64,000 bases of DNA from a bacterium (GCA_016719645.1 JADJYS010000001.1:496001-560000), one strand, 5' to 3'; positions 38,743 to 47,319 are shown, counted from the stretch's first letter. Numbers and translations are program-made. Notes: generated from the sequence alone by a model not told the origin.

Positions 38743-40158
38743 ATGAATCAGATGTGCGCGAAGACCGCCGGCCGGAAGTTCGCCGCGGCCGTGGTCGTCC
38801 TGGCGGCGGCCTGGCCCGCGTTCGCGGCCGACCTCCCGGTCGTGCTCAGCGGCGCGGACGACCGCGCCGAGCTGATGCTCACGATCTACAACGAGAACCT
38901 CGCCCTGGTGCGCGAGGTGCGCGGGATCGAGCTGCCCGGCGGCGCCGCACGCCTGGAGTTCCAGGACGTGCCGTCGCAGATCGAGCCGCGCTCGCTGCTG
39001 GTCGAGACGAAGGCGGGCCGAGGGCTGCGCCTGCTGGAGCAGAACTACGAGTTCGACCTGATGTCGCGCGAGAAGATCCTCGAGAAGTACGTCGGCCGCG
39101 AGGTGAGCTGGCTGCAGGAGGACGGCTCGCGGCGCACCGGCACGCTGCTGGGGATGGCGGAGGGACCGGTCTACCGCGTCGACGGGCAGGTCGTCTTCGA
39201 GGTGCCGGGCCGCCTGGCCCTGCCCGAGCTGCCGGGCGACCTGCGGGCCCTGCCGACCCTGGTCTGGCAGGTGCAGGCCGACGGCGCCGGCCGCCGCGAC
39301 CTGGACGTGTCGTACCTGACGCGCGGCGTGTCGTGGTCGGCCGACTACGTGCTGCAGCTGGGGGAGAGCGGGACGACCGGCGACCTGCAGGCCTGGGTGT
39401 CGGTGGACAACCGCAGCGGCGCCACCTACCGCGACGCGCAGCTGATGTTCCTGGCCGGCGAGGTGCACCAGGCGCCGGCGCCGGCGCGCCCGGTCATGTA
39501 CAAGGCCGCGGAGATGGCGATGGCCATGGACGGCGGCATGGTCGAGGAGACGGTCTCGGACTACCACCTCTACACCTACGGCGAGCGCACGACGCTCAAG
39601 GAGCAGAGCGTCAAGCAGCTCTCGCTGTTCACGGCGCCCGACGTCAAGGTGAGCCGCCACTACCGCCTCGGAGGCTCGCCTGCGCTTCGCCACGGCAGCG
39701 CGGCGCGGTCCGACCGCGTGGCGGTCTGGCACGTCCTGGAGAACCGCGAGCGCGACGGGCTCGGCCTGCCGCTGCCGGCCGGCGTCGTGCGCGTCTACGG
39801 CCGCTCGGCCTCCGGCGCCCGCCAGCTGCTCGGGGAGGACCGCATCGGCCACACGCCGAAGGACGAGACGGTCGAGCTGCTGACCGGCTACGCCTTCGAC
39901 ATCAGCGCCGAGCGGACCCAGACCGACGAGCGCGCGCGCGGCGACCGCTCCCGCGAGTACGCGTACCGCATCCTGCTGAAGAACCACACGAAGGCGCCGG
40001 TGACCGTCGAGGTGACCGAAAACGCGGGCGGCGAGTGGTCGATCCTCGAGGAGAGCCACCCGCACGCGAAGGTGGACGCCGCCACGTTCCGCTTCGACGT
40101 GCCGGTGCCGGCCGACGGCGAAACGGCGTTGACCTACCGGGTCCTCGTCAACTGGTGA
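38743..40158 (+). CDS. Secreted DUF4139-type protein
   Basis: 471 aa, ATG 38743 with AGGGAGGACGAG upstream. A signal peptide (KFAAAVVVLAAAWPAFAAD) is followed by the pattern of DUF4139/mucoidy-inhibitor-A-like proteins: ELMLTIYNENLALVREVRGIELP, VPSQIEPRSLLVE, DVSYLTRGVSWSADYVLQL, WVSVDNRSGATYRDAQLMFLAG, and later VWHVLENRERDGLGLPLPAGVVRVY and ILLKNHTKAPVTVEVTE. It is a beta-rich, probably periplasmic or surface protein. No enzymatic motif seen. A gap of 286 bp follows before the sigma-factor gene. Confidence 0.75.
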   Translation: MNQMCAKTAGRKFAAAVVVLAAAWPAFAADLPVVLSGADDRAELMLTIYNENLALVREVRGIELPGGAARLEFQDVPSQIEPRSLLVETKAGRGLRLLEQNYEFDLMSREKILEKYVGREVSWLQEDGSRRTGTLLGMAEGPVYRVDGQVVFEVPGRLALPELPGDLRALPTLVWQVQADGAGRRDLDVSYLTRGVSWSADYVLQLGESGTTGDLQAWVSVDNRSGATYRDAQLMFLAGEVHQAPAPARPVMYKAAEMAMAMDGGMVEETVSDYHLYTYGERTTLKEQSVKQLSLFTAPDVKVSRHYRLGGSPALRHGSAARSDRVAVWHVLENRERDGLGLPLPAGVVRVYGRSASGARQLLGEDRIGHTPKDETVELLTGYAFDISAERTQTDERARGDRSREYAYRILLKNHTKAPVTVEVTENAGGEWSILEESHPHAKVDAATFRFDVPVPADGETALTYRVLVNW

Positions 40159-40444
40159 GCCGCGGCGCGCCGCCGCAAACGGTCGCGTGGACGGGGGGAA
40201 GGCCCCCCGTCCCGTTGACACCCTGTCTCCGGTTCACGGGCGTTCGCTGACAGAATGTCGAAATCCCCCCGCCGGGCCGCGGTCGCCTTCAGGGACCGCC
40301 CGAGGGGTGAAAGCGTATCTCCTAGAAAATTCTGGTAGTTAGGTATCAGGAGAGAATCAGTTGTTCACCGCCCGGACCTGGTACGGGACTTGTATTGTCA
40401 AACACAAAATGCAGCCCCACGGATACGGAGCAAGGACGTCAGTC
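40159..40444. other. Intergenic region upstream of the sigma-factor gene
   Basis: 286 bp without a convincing gene. Positions 40310-40420 are A/T-richer than the surroundings, with segments such as TAGAAAATTC and TTGTATTGTC, so the sigma-factor promoter is probably here. I could not find a -35/-10 pair with proper spacing. A TTGACA at 40215-40220 has no -10 at 16-18 bp. Confidence 0.4.
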
Positions 40445-41359
40445 ATGGCAGTGAAGACCGGCAAGACCCCCCGGGACCGTCGACCCGCCGCCCGCGTGAA
40501 GCGCGAGAGCGCCCGGTTGATGAGCAACCTCGATCTCTATTTCCAGGAAGTGAAGGCCTTCCCGCTGCTGAGCCGGGAAGAGGAGTGCGAACTGGCGCGC
40601 GGCATCCGCGGCAACGACGGCGTCGCCCTGCACAAGCTGGTCAACTCGAACCTGCGCTTCGTGGTGTCGATCGCCAAGGAGTACGCCCACTACGGCGTGC
40701 CCCTGGAGGATCTGATCAACGAGGGCAACCTCGGCCTGCTCAAGGCCGCCCAGCGCTTCGACGAGACGCGCGGCTACAAGTTCATCTCCTACGCGGTGTG
40801 GTGGATCCGGCAGTCGATCCTGGCCGCGCTGGCCAACCACTCGAAGATCGTGCGCATGCCGCTGAACCGCGCCCGCGTGCTGAACCAGATCAAGCGCGTC
40901 AGCAGCGAGCTGCAGCAGGACCTGCGCCGCAAGCCGCTGCCCGAGGAGATCGCGGCCCGTCTCGGCCTGTCCCTCGACGAGGTCAAGGACACCCTGCCGC
41001 TGATGCAGGACAACTTCTTCCTCGACGACTACGTGGGCAACGACGAGGACTCGACCTACCTCGACTTCCTCGAGGACACGCGCAGCAAGACGCCCGACTC
41101 GCGGGTCCTCGAGGAGGACCTCATGGAGTCCATCGAGCGCATGCTGTGCGACCTGAAGCCCCGCGAGGCCCGCGTGCTGCGCATGTACTACGGCCTGGGC
41201 GCCGACAAGGAGATGACCCTCGAGGAGATCGGCCAGATCATGGGCCTGACCCGCGAGCGCATCCGCCAGATCAAGGAGGAGGCCTTCGAGAAGATCCGCA
41301 ATTCGAAGACCTTCCGGTACATGCACGACTACCAGGACATGCGCGACATGACCGCCTGA
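40445..41359 (+). CDS. rpoD: RNA polymerase sigma-70 factor, RpoD-like
   Basis: 304 aa from ATG 40445 (AAGGACGTCAGTC upstream); a longer frame back to a TTG at 40361 lacks homology. Regions in order: 1.2 (DLYFQEVKAFPLLSREEECELARGI), 2 (NLRFVVSIAKEYAHYGVPLEDLINEGNLGLLKAAQRFD, SYAVWWIRQSILAAL), 3 (LPEEIAARLGLSLDEVKD) and 4 (MTLEEIGQIMGLTRERIRQIKEEAFEKIR). There is no long region 1.1, as in the compact primary sigma of Bacteroidota-type bacteria. It is either the housekeeping sigma or a close group-2 paralogue. Three 17-bp repeats and a strong hairpin follow the stop. Confidence 0.85.
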   Translation: MAVKTGKTPRDRRPAARVKRESARLMSNLDLYFQEVKAFPLLSREEECELARGIRGNDGVALHKLVNSNLRFVVSIAKEYAHYGVPLEDLINEGNLGLLKAAQRFDETRGYKFISYAVWWIRQSILAALANHSKIVRMPLNRARVLNQIKRVSSELQQDLRRKPLPEEIAARLGLSLDEVKDTLPLMQDNFFLDDYVGNDEDSTYLDFLEDTRSKTPDSRVLEEDLMESIERMLCDLKPREARVLRMYYGLGADKEMTLEEIGQIMGLTRERIRQIKEEAFEKIRNSKTFRYMHDYQDMRDMTA

Positions 41360-41387
41360 GGGGTCGGGCGATCGACGGCATCCGGCG

Positions 41388-41444
41388 GACGAGTGCAACA
41401 GGCAGACGAGTGGAACAGACAGACGAGTGGAACAGGCAGACGAG
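41388..41444 (+). repeat. 17-bp tandem repeat, three copies plus a partial
   Basis: Units starting GACGAGTG begin at 41388, 41405 and 41422, followed by a partial GACGAG at 41439. Units 2 and 3 differ from each other at one base. The array lies directly after the sigma-factor stop and before a hairpin. Confidence 0.85.
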
Positions 41445-41453
41445 ACGAGTGCC

Positions 41454-41483
41454 CGCGGGCCCCTTCCAACGAAGGGGCCCGCG
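41454..41483. terminator. Strong 13-bp hairpin between convergent sigma-factor and yigZ genes
   Basis: Arms 41454-41466 and 41471-41483 pair perfectly around the loop CAAC. It sits between two genes that face each other, the place for a bidirectional terminator. There is no T-tract on either strand, so termination may need a factor. Confidence 0.6.
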
Positions 41484-41513
41484 TCGCGTAAGTGCGGGGA
41501 TGGGGACGCGGGA

Positions 41514-42146
41514 TCAGGGCTCGCCCGCGGGCGCGACCAGGACCCGCCCCTGACCGAGCGACGCGGCCTCGCGCGCGAACTCCTCGCCGCGGGCCGCCGG
41601 CAGCCAGACGGTCCAGACGACGCCGGCCCCGAACTCGGCGGTGTCGCGGCGGCCGCCGCAGGCGCCGAGCAGGTGCTCGATCCGGCCCACGAGATCGTAG
41701 GGGAACTCCAGGCGCCAGCGCCGGCCCAGCGGCACCACCAGCCGCGGCGCGGCGGCCAGCGCGGCCGCGGCCGCATCCCGGTAGGCGCGCCCGAGGCCGC
41801 CGGTGCCCAGCTTCACCCCGCCGAACCAGCGCACGACCACGATCGCGGCGTCGGTGATCTCCGCGTGGCGCAGCACGCCGAGGATGGGCTCGCCGGCGGT
41901 GCCCGCGGGTTCGCCGTCGTCGCTGCGGGATTCCACGGGCGGACCGCCGCGGCCCAGGCGGCAGCCCCAGCAGACGTGGCGCGCGTCGTGGTGGACGCGG
42001 GCGGCCTCGGCCACGGCGGCGCGCGCCGCGGCGGCGTCCGCGACGGGGCGGGCCGTGGCCAGGAAGCGCGACCGCTCCACCCGGATCTCGGTCTCGCCGA
42101 CGCCGGCGAGGGTCGTGTAGGAGGTGGGGGGGGAGTCGGGCGTCAT
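41514..42146 (-). CDS. yigZ: YigZ/IMPACT-family protein
   Basis: 210 aa, ATG at 42146 (minus strand). The UPF0029/IMPACT signature is clear: EIRVERSRFLATARPV near 19, ARHVCWGCRLG near 55, SRSDDGEPAGTAGEPILGVL near 73, then VVVRWFGGVKLGTGGLGRAY near 103. A small C-terminal ferredoxin-like domain follows (RRWRLEFPYDLVGRIEHLL). Bacterial YigZ proteins are of uncertain role, with ties to nucleic-acid or ribosome binding. The gene is divergent from the outer-membrane-like gene at 42362 and convergent with the sigma factor. Confidence 0.9.
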   Translation of the reverse strand: MTPDSPPTSYTTLAGVGETEIRVERSRFLATARPVADAAAARAAVAEAARVHHDARHVCWGCRLGRGGPPVESRSDDGEPAGTAGEPILGVLRHAEITDAAIVVVRWFGGVKLGTGGLGRAYRDAAAAALAAAPRLVVPLGRRWRLEFPYDLVGRIEHLLGACGGRRDTAEFGAGVVWTVWLPAARGEEFAREAASLGQGRVLVAPAGEP

Positions 42147-42361
42147 GCCGTCGCTCGGTTCATGCTACCACCCTCGCCATGGTTCCCCGGTGGCTGTCCG
42201 GCGGCCCGCGGCGGTCGCGATCCGACCGCCGGCCGCGCGAGCATACCGCGCATCCGCTGCGACGGCAACGCTTTGGATGACCGGCGCCGTGGCACCGTCC
42301 TTGCAACGATCCTGCATCGTGGGCGTCGAGGCGCGTGGTGGCTGCTTGGCCTGGAGGTGCG

Positions 42362-43015
42362 ATGAGAGCGAGACGGCAAGGCCGGCGGACGCCGGCGATC
42401 GCCGCGGCCTGCCTGGTCGGGGTCGGGTTGCTGCTGGCCTGGGCGGTCGGCGCGCGCGCCGACGGCATCGTGCGCTCGTCGCTGGACCGGCCCGACAGGG
42501 CGCCGCCCCCGTTCCTGGTGCTCGGACCCAGCGTCGGGGACACGCGCGCCGAGGGCGGACTGCGGCCCGGCTTCTCGGGCGGCCTGGTGCTGACCCCGGC
42601 GGCGGGCGCCGAGATCTTCCCGCCCCTCTACGATCTGAATCTCGGCCTGGTCCTGCACGGCGAGTACCGCGGCGTGGCGCAGGGACGCGACCTCGTCGCG
42701 GCCGGGCTCGTCGCACGCCGCTACTTCCGCGACCAGCGGCGGGAAAGCACGCCGCGCGCGGCCTTCGTCGGCCTCGGCCTCGACATCGCCCAGATCAGCT
42801 TCCCGGGCGCGGCCGCGGCGGATTCCGCCGGCGAGGCGACCGCCGCCGGCGAACTGCGCAACTACTCGGGCGTGCTGGAGGGCGGCTGGGAACTGCGGCC
42901 GTCGCCGCGCACGCTGATCGTGGCGCTGGTGCGCTGGCGCCGCTTCATCGACGCGGGCCTCGACTACTCCGGCTGGTCCTGCCACCTGCAGGCCGGCTTC
43001 CCCATCCCCTGGTGA
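42362..43015 (+). CDS. Secreted, probably outer-membrane beta-strand-rich protein
   Basis: 217 aa from ATG 42362 (GGAGGTGC upstream); an in-frame GTG at 42335 has a poorer context. A basic start and hydrophobic helix (AIAAACLVGVGLLLAWAVGARAD) form a signal peptide. The rest alternates in short amphipathic strands ending in aromatic residues (LNLGLVLHGEYRG, LVAAGLVARRYF, AAFVGLGLDIAQISF, SCHLQAGFPIPW). The final strand ends in Trp, typical of a small beta-barrel. No named family recognised. It may start a transcription unit running toward dsbD. Confidence 0.55.
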   Translation: MRARRQGRRTPAIAAACLVGVGLLLAWAVGARADGIVRSSLDRPDRAPPPFLVLGPSVGDTRAEGGLRPGFSGGLVLTPAAGAEIFPPLYDLNLGLVLHGEYRGVAQGRDLVAAGLVARRYFRDQRRESTPRAAFVGLGLDIAQISFPGAAAADSAGEATAAGELRNYSGVLEGGWELRPSPRTLIVALVRWRRFIDAGLDYSGWSCHLQAGFPIPW

Positions 43016-43209
43016 CCCGCCGCGCCGCCGGCGCATCCTCCGGCCCGGAACGCCGATCCGCCTGTGGACGGGGCGGCGGGCAGCGGTTATGTTGAACGCC
43101 TGAAATCGCCACCCCCTGAGTGCCCGGGCCGGCGTCCAGCCGGACCCGGCCGCCGCGCGCGTCGACGCCGCCGGCGGCCGGCATCACCAGGAGACCCGCG
43201 AGGCCCCTC

Positions 43210-44049
43210 ATGACGACAACGACTCGATCCCGGCGCGGCTCGTCCGCGCTCGCGGCCGCCGCGTTCGCGATCGCCCTGCTGATCGTCGCCGGCCCGGCCG
43301 CGGCGCAGCAGGAGTTCGGGCTCCTCGCCGGCGGACCGCGGACCCTCGGCTACCAGGACTACGTGCGGGCGATGCGCGCCGCCGAGCGCCTCGACCACGT
43401 CGCCTCGGTCGAATCCCTGGAAGACGCCGACGGCCCGGTGCTGGCCATGGGCGACCGCTTCGGGCTGGTCCGCCTCGTCCACGTCACCGGCGAGGGCGCC
43501 CGGGCGCTCTGGACCAGCAAGCAGCTGACCGGCACGGTGCAGGAGGTCCTCAGCGCCGACCTCGACGGGGACGGTTCGGACGAGGTGATCGCCTGGACCA
43601 GCGCGGCCATCCTCTACGTCTGGACCGCCGGGGACGGCCGCCTGCGCTACGAGACCCTCCAGAACGATTTCCAGGTCCTGCACGGCCTCTGCGTGGGCGA
43701 TGTCGACGACGACCCCGCCCTGGAACTGGTCGTCAACGCGGACCGGCACCTCTACTACATCGACGGCGTCACCTTCAACCGCGAGTGGACGAGCCTGAAC
43801 GAGTACGAGGCGCGCCGCGTCGCGGTCGGCGACGTCGACGGGGACAAGCTGCCCGAGATCGTGTTGAACACCGGCCAGGTCCTGAACTCGCGCAGCGGCG
43901 ACCTGAAGTGGGGCGACGAAGTCTTCGGCGCCCGGATCGAACTGCTCGACGTCGACGGCGACGGCATCCTCGAGGTGCTGACCGAGAGCGACGGCGCCGT
44001 CATGAAGATCTACGACGTGGACGTTCGCAGGGAGAAGCACCTCCAGTGA
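43210..44049 (+). CDS. Secreted FG-GAP/VCBS-like calcium-loop repeat protein
   Basis: 279 aa from ATG 43210; the frame extends 30 residues upstream to 43120 without homology. Signal peptide AAFAIALLIVAGPAAAQ. At least four Ca-binding-type loops occur at regular spacing: DLDGDGSDEVIA, DVDDDPALELVV, DVDGDKLPEIVL and DVDGDGILEVL, as in integrin-like FG-GAP beta-propellers. Likely periplasmic or surface exposed. Its stop overlaps dsbD by 4 bp, so it is co-expressed with the thiol-redox genes. Function unknown. Confidence 0.75.
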   Translation: MTTTTRSRRGSSALAAAAFAIALLIVAGPAAAQQEFGLLAGGPRTLGYQDYVRAMRAAERLDHVASVESLEDADGPVLAMGDRFGLVRLVHVTGEGARALWTSKQLTGTVQEVLSADLDGDGSDEVIAWTSAAILYVWTAGDGRLRYETLQNDFQVLHGLCVGDVDDDPALELVVNADRHLYYIDGVTFNREWTSLNEYEARRVAVGDVDGDKLPEIVLNTGQVLNSRSGDLKWGDEVFGARIELLDVDGDGILEVLTESDGAVMKIYDVDVRREKHLQ

Positions 44050-45968
44050 TCAGACCAAGGAAGCAGGACGGGCGCGCGGCCGCCGCGGCGCGGGCGTGGA
44101 CGATTCGGGCCCTGTGCGCCCTGGCGCTCTTGGGCGCGGCGGCCTCCACGGCCGGCGCCGAAGCTCCGCCGCAGCTGACCGTGACCCTCAAGCTCCTCGG
44201 CGGCGACCCCGCCGCGGGCGGCGCGTCCCGGCTCGGCGTCGTCTACCACGTGCCGGCCGGCACGCACCTGACGGCGACGTTCCAGGGCCTCGCCTTCGCG
44301 AGCGACCCCGCCGCCGCGTTCGGGCCGGCGGTCTTCCCCAAGCCCGTGGCGGCGGAGATCCCCTACTACCGCGGCGAGGTGATGGCGCTGGTGCCGGTGA
44401 CCTGGCCGGACCGCGCCGGCCCGCTGCGCGTCACCCTGCGCGCCGAGTACCAGCTCTGCCGCGAGGGCGACGCCGCGGTCTGCTACCAGCCCGGCGAGGC
44501 CGTCGCGACGCTGGAGGTGGAGCTGGCGCCGCGCGCCGCCGCCCCGATTGCGTCGGCGACGGACGCGGCTGCGAAGGACGTGGTGACGAAGGACGCGGCC
44601 GGCGACGTCGCCGCCGACGCCGCGGCCACCCCCACCGGCGGCGGGCTGCAGGCGCGCCTGCAGCGGGCGCTGGAGCGGGGCAGCTGGCTGGCCTTCCTGC
44701 TGGTGTTCCTGGGCGGCGTGCTGGCGAGCTTCACGCCCTGCGTCTACCCCATGATCCCCATCACGATCAGCTACATCGGCGGCAACTCCCGCGGCCGGCC
44801 GCTCAAAGGTTTCGTGCTGTCGCTGTGGTACGTCCTGGGCATCGCCCTGGTCTACTCCACGCTCGGGCTGGCCGCCGCCGCCACCGGCGGCGCCTTCGGG
44901 CAGGCCACCCAGACCCCCGTGTTCGCCGCCATCGTGGCGGCGATCATCGGCGCGATGGCCCTGAGCATGGCGGGCCTCTTCGACCTGCAGCTGCCGAGTT
45001 CGCTGACCAGCCGGGTGGGCGGCGGCCGCACGGGCTTCCTCGGGCCGCTGCTGATGGGGGCGGCCATGGGCCTGATCGCCGCGCCCTGCGTCGGCCCGGT
45101 GCTGATCGTGCTGCTGACCTGGGTGGCGACGACGGGCAACCTGGTGCTCGGCTTCTGGCTGCTGTTCACCTTCGCGCTGGGACTGGGCATGCTCTTCCTG
45201 GCCCTGGGCACCTTCAGCGGCCTGCTGACGGCGCTGCCCGGCGCGGGCGGCTGGATGCAGACCGTCAAGCACGTCTTCGCGGTCGTGCTCTTCGCCCTGG
45301 CCCTGTGGTTCCTGCGCCTCTACGTGCCGGTCTGGCTGCTGGCGGCGGTGTTCGGCCTGGCGCTGCTGCTGAGCGTCAGCGCCTGGGGCGCCTGGCGCGC
45401 CCTGCCCGAGGGCGCGGGCGCGCGGGCCGGGCTGAACCTCGGCGGCCTGCGCTTCCTGTGGCTGCTCGGCGCGACGCTCGCCATCCTGGGCGGCCTGCGC
45501 GGGCTGGCGCCCGGGCTGCTGCCGGCCGGCGGCGCCGCCGCCGTCGGAGAGACCGCCGCGGCCGGCCACGACGAACCGGCCTGGCTGCACGACGACCAGG
45601 CGGCCTTCGCGGCCGCGCGGGAGCAGGGCAAGCCGTTGATGATGGACTTCTGGGCCGCCTGGTGCGCGGCCTGCGTGGAGCTCGACGAGCGCACGTACAA
45701 CCAGCCCGCGATCCTGGCCCTCGCCGGGGATTTCGTGGCCGTGAAGATGGACCTCACCGAGCGCAGCGCGGCCAACGACGCGCTGGCGCGCCGCTACGGC
45801 GTCGTCGGCATGCCGACGGTCCTGTTCTTCGACCCGCAGGGGCGCGAGCTCGAGCGCTTCTCCGGCTTCATGGACGCCCGCGACCTGGGCGTCGTCCTGG
45901 AGCGCGTGCGGCGCGAGGCCGCGCGCGCGACCGCCAGCGATCACCCGTCCGACAGGGAGGAACCATGA
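44046..45968 (+). CDS. dsbD: Thiol:disulfide interchange protein DsbD
   Basis: 640 aa, GTG 44046. Signal peptide near 20-41. The alpha domain carries the Cys pair in YQLCREGDAAVCYQPGE. The membrane beta domain (about 205-450) has eight helices with redox cysteines in SFTPCVYPMIPIT and AAPCVGPVLIVLLTW. The periplasmic gamma domain has the thioredoxin site DFWAAWCAACVELD near 537 and GMPTVLFFDPQG. It passes electrons from cytoplasmic thioredoxin to periplasmic partners. Those are encoded next: a thioredoxin (4-bp overlap) and a TlpA-like lipoprotein. Confidence 0.95.
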   Translation: MIRPRKQDGRAAAAARAWTIRALCALALLGAAASTAGAEAPPQLTVTLKLLGGDPAAGGASRLGVVYHVPAGTHLTATFQGLAFASDPAAAFGPAVFPKPVAAEIPYYRGEVMALVPVTWPDRAGPLRVTLRAEYQLCREGDAAVCYQPGEAVATLEVELAPRAAAPIASATDAAAKDVVTKDAAGDVAADAAATPTGGGLQARLQRALERGSWLAFLLVFLGGVLASFTPCVYPMIPITISYIGGNSRGRPLKGFVLSLWYVLGIALVYSTLGLAAAATGGAFGQATQTPVFAAIVAAIIGAMALSMAGLFDLQLPSSLTSRVGGGRTGFLGPLLMGAAMGLIAAPCVGPVLIVLLTWVATTGNLVLGFWLLFTFALGLGMLFLALGTFSGLLTALPGAGGWMQTVKHVFAVVLFALALWFLRLYVPVWLLAAVFGLALLLSVSAWGAWRALPEGAGARAGLNLGGLRFLWLLGATLAILGGLRGLAPGLLPAGGAAAVGETAAAGHDEPAWLHDDQAAFAAAREQGKPLMMDFWAAWCAACVELDERTYNQPAILALAGDFVAVKMDLTERSAANDALARRYGVVGMPTVLFFDPQGRELERFSGFMDARDLGVVLERVRREAARATASDHPSDREEP

Positions 45969-46357
45969 GCCACCTGATCCACGTGACCGACGCGAACTTC
46001 CAGCAGGAGGTCCTCGACAGCGCGCTGCCCGTCGTGGTGGACTTCAGCGCCACCTGGTGCGGCCCCTGCAAGCAGCTGAAGCCCATCGTCGAGGAACTCG
46101 CCACCCAGTACGAGGGTAAGGTGAAGATCGCCCACGTGGACGTGGACGAGGCCCGGCAGGCCGCCATGAAGTACGGCGTGATGTCCGTGCCGACGGTCCT
46201 CTACCTCAAGGGCGGCCAGGTGCGCGACTCCCAGATCGGGGTGCTCGCCAAGGACAAGATGGCCGCCAAAGATCGACAACTTGATCTGATCGACAACCCG
46301 ATCCGATCGCCAACCAGTTCCGATCCGACGAGGATCGCCGGAGGGTACGCACCATGA
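45965..46357 (+). CDS. trxA: Thioredoxin (C-terminal tail altered by a probable +1 frameshift)
   Basis: 130 aa, ATG 45965 with GGGAGGAACC upstream. Classic thioredoxin: VVVDFSATWCGPCKQLKPIVEELA near 22, VDVDEARQAAMKYGVMSVPTVLYLKGG near 58. After KDKMAA the frame runs on for about 25 residues of non-family sequence into the next gene's ribosome-binding site. Dropping one A from the run at 46268-46270 restores AAKIDNLI and a TGA at 46287-46289. That gives a normal length of about 107 aa. Sequencing error or a real insertion are both possible. It is the likely cytoplasmic electron donor of DsbD. Confidence 0.93.
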   Translation: MSHLIHVTDANFQQEVLDSALPVVVDFSATWCGPCKQLKPIVEELATQYEGKVKIAHVDVDEARQAAMKYGVMSVPTVLYLKGGQVRDSQIGVLAKDKMAAKDRQLDLIDNPIRSPTSSDPTRIAGGYAP

Positions 46358-46914
46358 AGCTCCTGCTGACGACGCTGCTGATCCTGGCCTTCACGACGAC
46401 CGGCGGCGGTTGCGGCGAGGCCAAGGCGCCCCCGGCCGCGAACGCGACGCAGGCCGCGGCCGCGGCCGCGCCCGCCGCCGCGACCGGGGTCCCCGATTTC
46501 ACGGTCACCACGCTCGAGGGCAAGACCCTGCGCCTGTCGGAACTGCGCGGCCAGGTCGTCGTGGTGGACTACTGGGCCACCTGGTGCGGCCCCTGCCGCA
46601 TCGCGATGCCCCACCTGCAGAAACTGCACGAGGAGTACCAGACGCAGGGCGTGACGGTCCTCGCGCTGTCGGTCGACCAGAAGGGGCCGTCGGTGGTCGT
46701 GCCGTTCATCCGCCAGAACGGTTTCACCTTCGCGGTGGCGATGGCCGACGAGCGGTCCGCGGCGGCCTTCGGGAACTTCTCGAGCATCCCGACCACGGTG
46801 ATCGTGCGGCCGGACGGCCGGGTCCACACCACGCTCACGGGCGTGCACCCCTACGAGGAGTACGTCGCCGCGGTGAAGGCCGCGCGCGCCGCCGCTCCCG
46901 GGACGCGGGGCTGA
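46354..46914 (+). CDS. TlpA/ResA-like thioredoxin-fold lipoprotein
   Basis: 186 aa, ATG 46354 with GGAGGGTACGCACC upstream. The N-terminus (LLLTTLLILAFTTTGGGCGE) is a lipoprotein signal with a likely lipidated Cys20. After an Ala-rich linker comes an AhpC-TSA/redoxin fold: PDFTVTTLEGKTLRLSELRGQVVVVDYWATWCGPCRIAMPHL, with the catalytic CGPC. GVTVLALSVDQKG and IPTTVIVRPDGRVHTTLTG follow. It would sit in the periplasm, reduced by DsbD, and reduce cytochrome c or other thiols. No cytochrome maturation genes are in the window. Confidence 0.88.
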   Translation: MKLLLTTLLILAFTTTGGGCGEAKAPPAANATQAAAAAAPAAATGVPDFTVTTLEGKTLRLSELRGQVVVVDYWATWCGPCRIAMPHLQKLHEEYQTQGVTVLALSVDQKGPSVVVPFIRQNGFTFAVAMADERSAAAFGNFSSIPTTVIVRPDGRVHTTLTGVHPYEEYVAAVKAARAAAPGTRG

Positions 46915-46917
46915 GCC

Positions 46918-47319
46918 GTGTCGCCGCTGAAGAAGAAGCTCATCGTCGTCGGCGACCGGCTGCTGGTGCGGCCCGAGCAGGGCGAGGAGAAGACCAACAC
47001 CGGCCTCTACCTGCCGGCCACCGCCCTCAGCTCGCGCATGGCGCAGGGCGGCTGGGTCGTCTCGGTGGGGCCCGGCATCCCGGTGCCCGACTGGTCGGAC
47101 GACGAGGGCGAACCGGACACCTGGGACCGCCACCCGCCGCGCGCCCGCTTCCTGCCGCTGCAGGCGCAGGAGGGGGATTACGTCCTGTTCGTGCGGAAGT
47201 CGGCGGTCGAGATCACCTTCGAGGGCGCGCAGTACCTGATCGTGCCGAATTCGGCGGTGCTGGTGCTGGTGCGCGAGGATTGGATGGAGGGGCCGGGGCA
47301 GGTGGCCGACGAGGACTGA
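46918..47319 (+). CDS. GroES-like co-chaperonin
   Basis: 133 aa, GTG 46918 three bases after the previous stop. GroES fold: LIVVGDRLLVRPEQGEEKTNTGLYLP at the start (with the mobile-loop region), VVSVGPG near 45, then GDYVLFVRKSAVEITFEGAQYLIVP and VLVLVRE. It has about 25 extra residues between the second and third strand (DWSDDEGEPDTWDRHPPR) and an acidic tail, making it longer than the usual 95-100. No groEL adjoins it, so it is either a variant co-chaperonin or a GroES-fold protein with another role. A strong terminator follows. Confidence 0.82.
   Translation: MSPLKKKLIVVGDRLLVRPEQGEEKTNTGLYLPATALSSRMAQGGWVVSVGPGIPVPDWSDDEGEPDTWDRHPPRARFLPLQAQEGDYVLFVRKSAVEITFEGAQYLIVPNSAVLVLVREDWMEGPGQVADED

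Noticed and set aside
40215..40220. TTGACA as -35 of the sigma-factor promoter
   Set aside because: The sequence 16-18 bp downstream is GC-rich with no -10-like hexamer.
40361..40444. TTG at 40361 as the start of the sigma factor
   Set aside because: It adds 28 residues with no sigma similarity and crosses the A/T-rich likely promoter area; ATG 40445 has a good ribosome-binding site.
41388..41444. Tandem 17-bp units as a CRISPR array
   Set aside because: No spacers: the units abut directly, are too short, and no cas genes are near.
42335..42361. GTG 42335 as start of the small outer-membrane-like protein
   Set aside because: It would place nine residues before the basic N-region of the signal peptide and lacks a ribosome-binding site; ATG 42362 is preceded by GGAGGT.
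43120..43209. Upstream extension of the FG-GAP-like protein
   Set aside because: Pro/Arg-rich, unlike a signal peptide; ATG 43210 gives a clean signal sequence.
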